Source: Galaxea fascicularis (Eukaryota; Cnidaria; Anthozoa; Scleractinia; Euphylliidae). Taken from it: 64,000 nt of DNA. Where the stretch lies: the NCBI GenBank assembly GCA_948470475.1, contig OX419338.1, positions 8,553,705-8,617,704 of the forward strand. The letters are read 5' to 3'. The position numbers were made by a program, and so were the translations under genes. How positions within the stretch are numbered: the stretch's first letter is position 1; each line of letters opens with the position of its first letter. Below the pieces are notes generated by a model. It was not told where the DNA came from. It was given only the letters and a program-made list of their open reading frames with translations, and ran no database searches. Positions 12,344 to 24,400 of this stretch are shown here, piece after piece.

Positions 12344-15300
12344 TATAATAATTATAATAATAATAATTTAATCATTTTTATCGCGCCGCCTACATTGAAA
12401 TATGGTCGCCGGCGCGTTACAACCAGTTGAAAAATAATGACTCTCTAAATATTTACAAAAATACGTTTAAATAGAAAGAAAAATGTTTTTGGTACATTTG
12501 ATGAACCAGCAATTGAGTGTTTTTTCATCGTTGTATGAGACTTATCATTTGCAATTTTTTCTCTTAGTTTTGTGCCATGAAATTTGGCTCTTGGACTTAC
12601 GATGGGTTTCGAGTTGACGTTCAAATGGAAGCGCAAGTAGGCGACACGGAGAAGTACGTCACCAACGGAGAGTGGGATTTGATTGGTCTCCCTGCGCAAA
12701 GAAATGAGATTATCTACGTTTGCTGTCCAGAGCCTTACCCAGATGTGACGTTCATTGTCCATATAAGGAGGCGAACTATTTACTATTACATCAACCTGAT
12801 TATACCATGCGCTCTGATAACATGTAAGTGGCTACATACATCTAATCGTGATTGTGTGTATCGGCACCTGATTACGTCTCAACATTGCTCTTTCGTTGTA
12901 GACCGTTCTCAACACCCTTTGAGAAGTAGTAGTGACGCTTATGTCCAGAAATGCACCTAACTGGGGCCTTGGTTACTTCATATTACACATATTTAGCGAC
13001 ATTGTGGGTAGCTAAATACTCGTCATGCGATGCTTGAATCGAGTGGTATACCATGAAATAATCTATGCTAGTCACTTACGTATACCAAGAAAATACATGC
13101 GACAACTGAAATAATCACAAAAAAATGTCTTGCATAAGTGGTGTACACCATGCCACTCAAAATTCATAGCTCAATACATTCAACGCGACATAAGCCCTGT
13201 GCATTATGGGAAGGCTGACTGTGTTTCTGAATGTATTACAACCTTCGCACATTGCGATTGGCTGTATTTTCTGTACATTAATTTATGGGTTCCTGATGAA
13301 ACATAATATAAAGAGGTTGAACTGAGGAGAAGGTGAAGAATCGTTGATGGGGGTTTTTACGTCACCTATCTGCGAATTCACCAATGTGTTTTCTTTTTCT
13401 CATTTTTTTTAAGCACTGACGCTGTTGTCTTTCTTTCTTCCACCGGACTCGGGTGAGCGGATTACGCTGGTGATTACCAATCTACTAGCTATGACTGTGT
13501 TCATGTTGATAGTTGCGGAAATCATGCCTGCCACTTCCGAGGTTGTTCCGCTCATCAGTATATATTATACTGGGATCATGTTTGAGGTGAGAATCATAAT
13601 CCTTTGCATTCAAATCTGTTCAGGAACTGTGCTTTTATTTAGAGAAGCCGAGAGCTTTTGGGCCAGTTAACTCCAATATCATTTTCTTGGTTTGGAAATT
13701 TTAGGGATGCTACTCTCATAGCAACCTCTTCTCGTAAGCCACCACCTCCCGTAAACGACCACTTTGTAAATAGCCGTTTTGTTTCTCAGTCAAATGCTGT
13801 TTGTAAAACTGACTCACGAACGAACACTAATCAAATTTGTTAAGCGACTGCGACCACTCTTCAGGCAAGAAATTTGATATATACTTTTGGTTTTTGTTTC
13901 CAGTATGCATGATCGTTAGAAAATCATTACTCTTGAAAATCTCATAAACGTTCAGTTTTAATAGCGCTGACCCGGAGTGCCGACGGATAATAACTGTTAA
14001 CATACAAAAAACGATGATTAGAGTTGGTACAGTGATCTAATACAAAACGTTATGCAAAGTTTGTACATGGCTCTTGGTTTATACAGTAGATTGATAAGAT
14101 TTTCCAGACGCTATTCGATGTGAAATACGCCATTGCTTTCAATCCTTTCCCTTTTAGTCTAATTTTATACAAAAAAGGTATTACCTCTATATAATTAATT
14201 AATCAATTCAGTTTTGCGTTTGTTTCGTTAGTTTCTCTCATAAGCGACCACTTTATCGTGCACCAAAGGTGGTCGCCTACGAGACAGTCCACTGTTTTAA
14301 GCAGCTCTGCCATATGGTTTTTTCCAAAAGAGCTCGCACTCGCTCGATAATAAGTGATCTTTTCTCAGTGAAATATTTAAAAACTGGAGGTTCTTTTTTC
14401 TTGTCTACATGGCGGTCCAAACTTGAGCAATAATGCCATGTTTTGTACGTGCTGTTTTGGATGTTATTTGTTTATTTTGTTTTTTAATTTCGTTCGCATT
14501 TCTTTTTAAATGGTGAATGGGAAAACGCTAGAACCCAACAATCCGATTCAATTTGCAAGCGTAACTAGTTTCTTTAAATCGCTGAAAAACAACAAGCACC
14601 TCATTTTTTTTACTATGGATTACATCAACCTCGTTCCCAGGGTTCTCTAGGCTGAGAGAACCCGAGGAATGAGGTTGTGGTTACATCTGTTCAGTCTCAG
14701 TTTCAAAGCTCTCAGGGCCCCTTTTCATATGGTCTGTCGTACCCGAGACAACCCTCCTCCCCGAGACAAGTTTACCGAGCGTTTATACGAGGCGTGACCG
14801 ATACGAGACGACCCAGTAAGGGTTGACCCTACTTAATTATTCACAATCAGGGGCACAAAACGAAGCTGTTCCTCACTTTATCTGTTCCCCCGAGGTATTG
14901 TGCTGGCTGGCAAAATATCAGTTACTTTCCTGATTTGTTTATCAAATTTCTTTCTGCTGATGGTTTCGGTTGGTAAGTACTGAAGTTTGGTAGCAGTGGG
15001 AGTGTTGCTGGCTGGCGAAATGTGGATGGTTGTGAGAAATTTTTGTCTTGTTTCCCCCCCCCCCCCCCAGGGAAGGCTTGATTTGAGGCCTTTTGCCACG
15101 CCCATTTTGGCTTACGACATAAGAAATTTTTTTTTTGTTGGGCAGGTTACTCAATTTGCACCTGGCTGGGAAACCAACCAATTTTATCTAGCTGGCTGGG
15201 AAATATCTTGTGTGTCTTGCTGGCAAAAAGGAACAGATATTTTTTTCCCAGCAATATTCAAAAAGACCTGAAAATGCCTGAATAACATTTAGTTTTATTA

Positions 15301-16963
15301 ACTGGGGTATAATAATACATTTTTCAACAAATTGGTCGTTTTGTGCCCCTGCACAATTCGTTTTAAATTGACAAATCCTCATTTACTCTTCTTTCCTCGT
15401 ACTTTGTCGCTTTTTTATTTCATGTCGTCGATATATTTATTGAAAATTTCCTTGTTTGGTTCAAGTTCTGCTTCAGCACTTGTTTTTATAAATATAAACG
15501 CGAAGTTAGGACGTGGGGATCAGTGAATTCAAATTTGACGTGAACGTAACTCCGAACAGCTTCAATTCGCCGCGGTATCTAATCACTGATGACTTTTTAA
15601 AGCTAGTTACCTGAAATAAATTAGCATTTTTAAGCCCAAAAATTGGACAAAAACATCTTTTTTCGCATACGCACGCATTTACTTTTCGGCAGTCTCGTTC
15701 CGGGTTGGCGAGCCAAAGTGTTTACATGAGAAAAAGTTGTCTCGCTTGCCAGGGTTGCTCTACCTGCCAAGGCGAGACAACTCGCCTCCCGAGTTGTCTC
15801 CCCCACCTCATGTAAACGGTTGATACAACTTTTCAAAGAAATTGTAGAAAAATAGCTCGCCCAGGGTAACTCGGGCAGAGGGTTGTCTCGGGTACCTGAG
15901 ACCATATAAACAGGCCCTTTAGACTCTGACCTCACGTTAGGACCGCCATGTACCATTAAAGCCGGCACACCCGAGGGGAGTGTATGCAGGGAATATTCCC
16001 ACTCACAGTTCACATCAAGGGAACACTGTAGTTTTCAAGTGAATGTTCCCAGCGAATGGTCCCACGAATTCTGACAAGTTGGAATTTGTGGGACCATTTC
16101 CAGGGAACAAATTTTGTTCCCCTCGGAAAGATCTTTGTTAGTTTACACAAAGCGAATTGGTCCCCGCGACCATTGCCTGTAACCATTCACTGCGAATGGG
16201 TTCCTCTCGTGTTTGCTGACTTTCAACGATTGATCGAGGTGATAAAATCATCTTCCAGGTCGCTCTATCTCTGGTTGCAACATGTATGGTCCTAAAATGT
16301 TACTACAATAATCCCTCAGTCACCGAAATGCCGACCTGGATAAGAGTCATAGTGTTGAATTGGCTCGCGAAAATTGTGCGTGTCAAGATTCCACCGGGAC
16401 TCATAAACGTTATGGAGAAGCACGTCAAAGAGGAGGAGGAGGTTGTAGAGGAGATTGAATACGAGAGACGCAATTCCATCCTCCCATCCTCTGTCGGGCG
16501 CCGTGAAACAAGTAACACTTCGGAGGATTTTCAGTCCAGAAAACGCAATTCAAGCTTGTCTTTCACCGGTAGGCCTCGCTGTAGGACGTTATCATCAGAA
16601 AGGGAGTGCACTTTTGAAATGGATGGTCTGTCAACGATTGGACTTCCAAAATTATTTGAAACGTTTACGCGGAGTCTGCAGTCCATTACCGAAGAGCAGG
16701 GTAAGAAGAATGAATTCCCAGCTTTGGTCAGCGTCCCGCCATCACTTGAGGCCACGATGAAAGAGATGCTACTGAAACAGGATAATCTGCTGAACAATGT
16801 GCGCAGGCTCGTATATGTCACCAGGGAGCACGAAAAGAATGACATCAAGAGGGAAGAATGGAAAATTGTCGCTTCCATCATAGATGCTTGCTTCTTTTGG
16901 GTCTTCATGGCGGTGCTTATTATTTCTTCGGTTGTGATTTTTCTACAGGCTCCAAATTACTGA
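6893..16963 (+). CDS. Gene A: nicotinic acetylcholine receptor alpha-like subunit, complete, 8 exons
   Basis: Predicted subunit of a plasma-membrane pentameric acetylcholine-gated cation channel. Exons: 6893-6962, 10270-10427, 10879-10923, 11219-11328, 11725-11869, 12568-12823, 13414-13586, 16259-16963; all junctions are GT-AG and in frame, giving 553 residues. Residues 1-23 form a signal peptide; its Met at 6893 was chosen because the hydrophobic stretch begins there. Extracellular domain: LWVRQ loop-D Trp, WIPD/LYN loop A, Cys-loop C164-C178 around FPFDEQ, GSWTYDG loop B (W185), and YVCCPEPY loop C with adjacent Cys228-229 (alpha7-like spacing). The pre-M1 RRRT is followed by M1 and M2 (about 277-298, preceded by SGE, cation-selective type), M3 and an M3-M4 loop with a Glu run. 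M4 ends at the C-terminus (APNY). An AATAAA lies 12 bases after the stop. Family is certain; ligand and partners are inferred. Introns carry several transposon remnants. Confidence 0.93.
9407..9604. mobile_element. 198-bp TIR element in gene A intron 1
   Basis: ACTGGCCCGTAGCCAG at the left and CTGGCTACGGGCCAGT at the right are perfect inverses. Subterminal CAACCGAGGCAC and GTGCCTCGGTT also pair. No target duplication is clear. Confidence 0.75.
10600..10828. mobile_element. 229-bp MITE in gene A intron 2, TAA target duplication
   Basis: AGCGAATGATACACGGTTCAAC at the left and GTTGAACCGTGTATCATTCGCT at the right, with GTTGAGCAACAAATGTTG continuing the arm. TAA at 10597-10599 and 10829-10831. 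Confidence 0.85.
11387..11620. repeat. Weak inverted repeat, possible decayed MITE, gene A intron 4
   Basis: GCAAACGCTC (11387) is mirrored by GAGCGTTTGC (11611). Inside lies CCTCGTTCCCAGGG, also present in the hairpin at 14,626. The termini are too worn to define. Confidence 0.4.
12279..12369. repeat. (AAT)n microsatellite
   Basis: About 90 bases of AAT/TAA triplets with a few ATT interruptions, in gene A intron 5 about 200 bases before exon 6. Confidence 0.95.
14626..14677. repeat. Hairpin CAACCTCGTTCC..
   Basis: CAACCTCGTTCCCAGGGTTC at the left pairs with GAACCCGAGGAATGAGGTTG at the right, broken only by a 2-base mismatch and a short loop. Confidence 0.75.
14714..15918. mobile_element. 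1.2-kb TIR element in gene A intron 7, host of a nested insertion
   Basis: Left AGGGCCCCTTTTCATATGGTCT..GTACCCGAGACAACCCTC and right GAGGGTTGTCTCGGGTACCTGAGACCATAT..CAGGCCCT are inverted copies. The interior repeats GAGACAACTCGCC-like words. Without the inner element the length is about 700 bp. Confidence 0.75.
14848..15351. mobile_element. 504-bp hAT-like element nested in the 14,714-15,918 element
   Basis: CAGGGGCACAAAACGA and TCGTTTTGTGCCCCTG are perfect termini. A 6-bp direct repeat CACAAT flanks them (14842-14847 and 15352-15357). The interior has several GCTGGCTGGsrAAA units. Confidence 0.85.
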
Positions 16964-16974
16964 AAATTGTAAGG

Positions 16975-16980
16975 AATAAA
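16975..16980 (+). other. Polyadenylation signal AATAAA of gene A
   Basis: A canonical AATAAA hexamer sits 12 bases after the gene A stop codon. Position and strand fit a cleavage signal giving a very short 3' UTR, although another AATAAA near 17.19 kb could serve instead. Confidence 0.5.
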
Positions 16981-18465
16981 GAAGCCAGGGCAATGAACCA
17001 CATATGGATTTTGATAAATAGTTACTGTGAAAGTTAAGAACGTGCTCGAGATGAAGTTGTCTAGATTCTAGTCTACTTTAGCTTAGGTGCGATTGGTCAA
17101 AATGAGTCAAATGACTCAATAGATCGGCCCCCAAAATAGAAATATCACTATTAATTAAAGCTGGCTTTCCACTAGCTATATTATCTAAAGTAAATAAAAA
17201 CACCTGAGGACTTTTACCTCCATGAAACGCCAGGAGCCATTTTTTTACAAGACAAAGATATCACTCTTTCTTAGAGAGGAGAAAGGGTGGGGGAAGGGAA
17301 GGTCTCAAGCTATTTTAACCAGCTCCCCCGTTAGACCCGTATTTATCAGAAAATCACGTCAATGTAAAACAAAGGAAGTGGGCCAATCAGGACAAATAAC
17401 CCAAAAGACCAACGAAAACTTTCTCTCAGTAGTCCGAGCTTATTAACGACAAAACTTCGCAACTGTCTTTTTTGCGAAAGTAAGTATTTATATTTTCTGT
17501 TTTCAGACTCAGATTCGGTTGACTGAGGTGTTGAGAATAATTATAGCGCTTTAACAAGCTCCCGACGAAATTGACGGAAAATTTACGAATTGTTCCCAAC
17601 ATTTTTGTGTTTAGAGTTATACGTACATGCTGCCGTGAGCAAATTTTGTAAACAAGCCAACCGTGAACAGTGATCTAAAAGAAAGCGTACAATGATCGAT
17701 TATACATATATATATCATATATCATATATATTATATCATATACAAATGAAATCCATTTTCACCCGAATTTGTCCCTGGAATTAAAATTCGAACGTTCTCC
17801 AGTTTTAGTTTTACTGAAATTCTTTGCATTAATCAGTATAATTTTTTCTCTTCTAACTGGTTGCAATAGTTGATGTCAACTGGTTTTGATTGGTTTCGGA
17901 TGGTTGGGAGGATTCAGTACACTGAGAGAACAGTCATTGATTCGTTAATTTGTTAATAAATTAATTGATCCACCCATCCATTTATGCATTCGACATTCCA
18001 CAAGTTTATTTCTTTACAAATGACTCTGATATGCCTCACATGTAGCCACTAAAATATACCAATTACTTCAGAAATCTCGCATACCTCCAAGCGTTCTTTA
18101 CGTTCTGAAAAGTTTATAATTTTTCGGTCACTGATGCCATGCTTAATCTTATTTAAAGACGACGTTTGTTGCTGATATTCTCCAATTTTACTTAAATCAG
18201 TATTATTAAATGAATTATGGCTTTCTTTATGTCGCGAAGAAAAAAAAAGAAAAACTGCTATACGAACAGGGGAGAAGACAGTAACTGAGCAGTAAGTGTA
18301 AAGTACATTTGGATGAACAGTGGGAGCTAATAAGCTTGAATGCGTCTTTACAACCCCTTTCCGTTCCCGTTCTCCTTCTGTCGGCTGTAAAAAAGGGCAT
18401 GGGTTCTCAAAACTTAAATGGCTGCCCTGTAACTCAACATTACAAAACATAAACCAAACTTTACA
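16981..18465. other. Convergent spacer between genes A and B
   Basis: No gene is visible. It holds an AT-rich imperfect dinucleotide tract near 17,700-17,745 and a purine-rich patch near 17,275-17,300. TTTATT at 18005-18010 reads AATAAA on the minus strand, a possible but rather distant poly(A) signal for gene B. Confidence 0.5.
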
Positions 18466-21400
18466 TCACCACGAAGTTCCTACCGAAAATATCAAAATGG
18501 TGGAACCAATCATCAGAATCACAAAAAGATAAAGGAAGAAAGTATCCAAAATTTCTGCCACTAGGATCCACTCCTCTCGTTTTTCTTCATGCTCGTCCTG
18601 TTCCTTCACGGCCTGCACCAGTTCCTTCACGTAGTTCACCAGATGTTCTTGTCGATGAAGCAGAGCGCTGATCAGGGAAGTTTGGGACTGAGCATTGGCA
18701 TCCAAACCTACCTTCTCTTCACACGGATTCTCGTACCAGGACTCTCTCTTCAATGAAGGTCGTGAGGGACTTCTTTCTAAATTCTTTAACGGGAAACCAG
18801 GCCCCAAGTGAAGCATGTCCACAGTCAGCTCGTGGCATGCGCCACAAGGAGGCACTTCCAGAAGGTTTATGTTTGCCTCTGTGTTTCGTCGGCTTGAGTG
18901 GCTTTGGTGATACAGGTTGAAGTTTGGATCCGTTGACTCCGCCATGGAAACAAGGCGTTTAGATTTGTTATTTGCATCACTGTTTCTCTGGTTTAGAGGA
19001 TTTTGATGATTAAGGTTGAAGTTTGGATCCAAGGATTCGGCAACTGATAGAGGTCGTTTTGGTTTTCTCTTTCCATCATTTGCTTTTCGGCTCGACAGGC
19101 TGTGATGATTTAAGTCCGTCGGATCGGTCATCGCAAAAGGACGAATAGATTGAGGGCTCCCTTCACTATCTCTTGGGACTGAATGGTTTTGAAGATGCAG
19201 GTTTAAGTTAGGATCTAGTGAATCCGCCATGGACTTGCGGCGTTTCGATTTCTTCTTTGTTTCGTCATCTTTCTTGTGAGGTGATCGTCGTTTTCTTTTT
19301 ACCTCAATTTTTAATAGCTGCCCTAGCCCTTGAATAACCACGAGGCGGATCCAGAAAGGAACTTCAGAGAAGGATGGGTTGGTGAAATAACATTTCAAAA
19401 CAACTACAGTGGCGATTAATGAAAGGCCAACCTGCGTGATTAAAAGAAACAGTGTCAACTGAATCCATAGGGATACAGAGAACAGGCAGCCAACTCATTT
19501 ATCGCCTTACCTTTTGCCTCATGAGATAACTATATACAAACGCTGAATATTTAGAGAAACCCGGACTAAGGAGGATGCTGGAATTACCAGTGATTCTACT
19601 ACTTACCTAATGACAGTAGTTATGACAGTTAGCACAAAAATATTATAGTACTGAGGCTTTTCTCCGGTCAAAAATAGTTAAGTATTCCGAAAAAGCGAGA
19701 AACGCGACTCGCAGGTAGAGCAGCTATCGGCAATGGAATAAATGTCTGTTCGTAAGGTATGCCTTAGCTACATGAAACAGGGGAATGAGTGTGCTGACAA
19801 GTCCACGCACTTCATTTTTAAAAGGCTGTCGTAAATCCGAACTGAGAACTGTAAAGTCTAGAACCTAAAACTGAATACGAAGGCTCGGTTATAGAAGTAT
19901 CATCGCAGAAGTGATTGAAATCGGCCAAAGGTGCGTCGCGCTGGAAATCGCTTGAAGTAAAGTCAAGTCACGGTTTGCGCTTCAGCATGCGATAAGCGCA
20001 ACGTTCCATCCTGGAAGATTATATATGTTTATAAAATACAGGGAACAACTACGCCCCTCGGCGACAGTTGCTTATTTCGGGTCATTAAGTAGTTGGTATG
20101 TTTGCGAATTTTGTGTTTCCACTTACAGGACGTCCATCGAGAATACAACAAGTTTATTTCTCTCACTTTGCCTATTTAAATACATTTGTTAGATATAAAA
20201 ATAAAATAAGAGAACACTGGCTGCCTAGAATAACTGATAAGTTAATAATGACAGGCAGCCATTTTGTACTTATTTTTACGACTAGTTTATGTCAGCATAC
20301 ACAATAGACAAACACAAGACAACACAAAACGTAACTATATTAATTAGAAATTCGTGAGATTGGGAGCAAGGTAGGAAGAGCAAATGACCCCTAATATCTT
20401 TCAAAATATTGGTCCTTCAATACAGTATCGGAATGACTTGGCCAGTTTTGCTAGCCATGTAAGTCAGGACATACCTCTGTCAATATACTTGTGAAGTAGA
20501 CGCTTATGAGTGGTACTACTTCAGATGTTGCCGGTAAAATGTCCGCCACAATGAGCATGAAGACTGTCAAGGCTAACAGATTTGTTATAACCAGGGTTAT
20601 CCTCTCCCCAGCCTCCGACGGAAGGAAAAACGACAGCAGGGAGAGCACTGGAAAACAATAGGATCATTGAATTCTCCATCTTGTGTGACGATCGCAACCA
20701 GAGAAACCGCGTTGAAAAAGAGAACAACACACACAAATCGGCCCGTAAATTTGCCGTAGAATAAAATACCCTGGGTGCCAGAGGTTATTTTTTTCGTTTG
20801 GTTGAGGGAAATTACTTGGCGAAGCAGCCGCCACGAGGCGCGAAGCGCCTACAAAAAAAAAAGTAACCCCTGGTCCCACGAATAATGAATCTCATTTCCG
20901 TGCTATGCTGTCGCCTGGGAAACCACGCTTTTCCTCGGTCAATCGTAGTTCTTGTTTCATGCCAGCCGGGAAACCACGTTTTTCGTAGGCCAATCATAAT
21001 TGTTGTTTCCTTTGAAGAACCAATCAATGAAGTAGTTCAAATTCTGAACTAATTTGTCACATGGAAATGAGGTTGATTGCTCATGTGACCAGAGGTCCAT
21101 CTCGGGAGCTTTTCCAAACCAGTTTATTTTATCCTAGGTTTTTTGAGAATGCCCCCGCCGGTACCTCTGGAGTCAGGGTAGGAATAAAATGGCTGTAGGG
21201 ATTACTTACGCGTGATGAGAAAGCATGGAATAATCAAATTGACAAAGAAATACATGGTCCTTCGTCGTATCCTCAGAGTGCATGTGACGTCTGAGTATGG
21301 CTGATCAGGACAGCATTCATAAAACAGCTCATTTCTTTGGCAAGGAAAGTCTACCAGATCCCACTCTCCATTAACCTGTGTTGTTTTTGTATCCGCACTC

Positions 21401-24400
21401 GGCCCTTCAGCCACGATATCCAAGCGCCTTGCGTCATAGGTCCACGAGCCGAATTTTAGCTCACAAACCTGTGAACAAAAGATATACAATTTATTCTAAA
21501 TGGGAATGAATTAGCCGTTGCTGCTTTCAGTGGATAATCCGGTCGTGGATTATCTGTGAAGCTGAGTAAGAATAAGACGAACAACCCTATAAGACAGCCG
21601 GTTCCAAGGTATGTGTATGGGAATGCCTTTCCTTATTCTTACCTGTTCATCAAAAGGAAAATAACGGACGTTAATCTTGCAAGAGCTTTTTATAATCGAT
21701 GGCGCCAGCCATCTGTTTGTACCACTGTGATCCACTTTAATTTTTGTTTGCATCTTGTCCTGAGCTCCATCATGGTCTTCATCCGCACTATCAAACATTA
21801 AGCTGAAGTTACTCACATGGCACTGATGCGATTAGCCTACGTGGCAACGTAACCGTTTCCTTCCGTGATCGAAATTATCGGAAGGGGAGAGAAGAGAGAG
21901 TGCCTTTCTACTTCTCATCGTTTTCTCTCGGTTGTTTTCTTTTTGTGTTTGTTGTTGCTGTTGATTCTCCCTTCCCCCACCTCACCCCTATGGATCGCGT
22001 GACCGGACCCTGTGCTCTCGGAAATCGTCTACTGGTTAGGATAACAGATGTAGACGTGGTAAGCATACCTCTTTTATCGCATTAATTACTTGCAAGGACG
22101 AAAGGTGAGGTCAGGTGTAATGAAGTGAAGTTAGATGTGAACGGAGGATTAACAATTTGGGATCAAGTTCACTGCTCCCGACCAATCAGAATTGAGTAAT
22201 TTTGTGGAGTGTGCTGTAAACAAATACAGTATAAACGCTTGCTGATTTTGGACCACGAAAGCGTCTGTTAGTGTTCTGTCACGAAAGAATCTTAAGCCTG
22301 GTTTACACGTGCGATGAAAATACAAACACAACTGAATGCAAATGCAAACGCAAGGAAAATACCATAGTTCCCCCCAGTGCTACGTAGACGATACTAAACT
22401 GCTACTAATTTTCAACCTACAGCACCAGGCAAACGCGATTGCCAAATTAAATGAAAACTTATGCAGAATTAGTAACTGGACTTTTAGAAATCAACTTCTC
22501 ATAAACCTTAGTCAAACTACTTTAATTATTTTTGGCAGCAGAGCGATGGTCAGCAAAGTTGAGGATTTTCGTGTAACTTTGTAAGGAAAAGAAATTACAC
22601 CGGCCACCGTCGCTAAGGATCTGGGAGTCATTCTGCTTGACATATAATGATCATATAGCTTCAATAGTGTCCGGTTGCATCGCGCGCCTAGGCCGGATTA
22701 ATCGAGTTAAACATGTTTTTGACTAACTACTATAGTTAATGCTTTAGTTTTTAGTAAGCTAAATTATTGTTGCAATGTTTGGAACAACGCCTCCAAGTAC
22801 AGCTTAAGCAGAGTATCCAAGCTGCACAAAACTTCGTGGCTCGTATCGTCAGCAACTCAAGGAAATACGACCATATCTCCCTTAAAGACTTAAAGTGGCT
22901 ACCTGTAAGTAAGACTGCAGTTGTATTATCGCCACGCAATAATGGCCTTTAAATGTATGTCAGGGTGTGCACCAGCCTCTTTATTTTCTAAATATATTCA
23001 AAGAGCTACGATCACCAAGCGTCCAACGAGGAACTCCCAATATTCCTTTCGTATAAAAAGGCCACAGGGCAAATTAAAGAACTTTTTATTTCAAGACAGT
23101 CAAACTCTGGAACTCACTGGATTCTACTCTTAAGTTGAAACCGACACTACAGGACTTCAAACGTTGCCTGAAGAGAAACCTTATCTCAAACTTTTTAGCG
23201 ACGTAATTGCTCCACCTTTGTTGTCTTATTTCATTAATTTAATTTATTTATTAATAATTAATCGGTTTGATTATGTCTTTTTCTTACTAGTTAGTTAGTC
23301 AATTAATTTACTTGTATATAGCATTAATTTAAGGTATGTATGTATGTAAAAACCAGAACTAACGTAATGTAAATGCGAACTGGGATAACGCAAACGTAAA
23401 TGCAAACGCAAGGTAAATACGTGAGTCTCGTCTGCCTCTTGGGGAAGGACTTCGACTGTGCTTGCGTATCTTACCTTCCTTGCATTTATATTACGTTCGA
23501 CGTTTGCGTTTGCGCTTGCAATTGCGTTTGCGTTTGCGTAGCACGTAGTAATTATCCTTACTTGTTGTACAGGTAGATATCAGGTTTCCATAGCCTTCCG
23601 GGGTCAATGTTAATTTCTGTGATACCGCCATTCTCACTGATGTTCCATCGTAATAAGGGATTCACCCATTTCTGGAGAAAAGAAACTCAGATGAGGATAA
23701 AACTCAGATGAGGATAGAACCGAAGATTCCTGTTGGAGAAATATGATACATATTCCATCTAATTAGTGGCTCAGTATTGATTTCACTAAACACAATTCGC
23801 GGGCTGTTGTGAGATGAAAGGACTTTTTACCTGACGGATGAAAAGGCTCAGTTTAAGAATCTGACTTCTCTCGACCTAGGAAGAAACAGAAAAAAAAGTC
23901 CAGACTTGTGAAACCTTCTACCCACTGAGAGCTTTCTTTAAGGCACTGGTCAAAAAGTACAGGGGGTGGGGGTGAGGGGTTGGCCGGAGCATTTGGAATT
24001 ATGGGGTATAAAAATCACATGGCCCACCCCCTTCTTTTGACACAAAACTGAGTGCACTATACGATTTCTGGTCGGAGAAAGTCTTGATATATTTCTTAAC
24101 CAAATGCGAAAGCACTTTCTCTTTCTCTTTTCTCTCTTCTCTGTGCTTAATGATATGTAGAAAACTAAATTCCAGAAACAAAGCTGCCCGGCTTTAAAGG
24201 TGTGGCCAACTATTACAGCAAAACTAAGCCTATTCCAGCCATCCAGTCATAACTAAAGGATGATCCACCCCATGGGTACCTTAAAATTGGACGACCCACC
24301 CCCAGGAGCCACCCCTTACTAAGGTCTGAAAAACTGATGACACACCCCTTCTCTGATCCGGCCCACCCCCTCCCCGCCCCCGTGGAACAAAACTAATTCC

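Noticed and set aside
12230..12430. Poly-Asn open frame
   Set aside because: Translation of an AAT microsatellite within an intron.
15630..16013. 127-codon minus-strand frame
   Set aside because: Mostly the right end of the 1.2-kb transposon; no recognisable protein.
16016..16215. Possible further foldback element with GGGAAC/GTTCCC words
   Set aside because: Several short inverse words are present, but no consistent termini or target duplication could be set.
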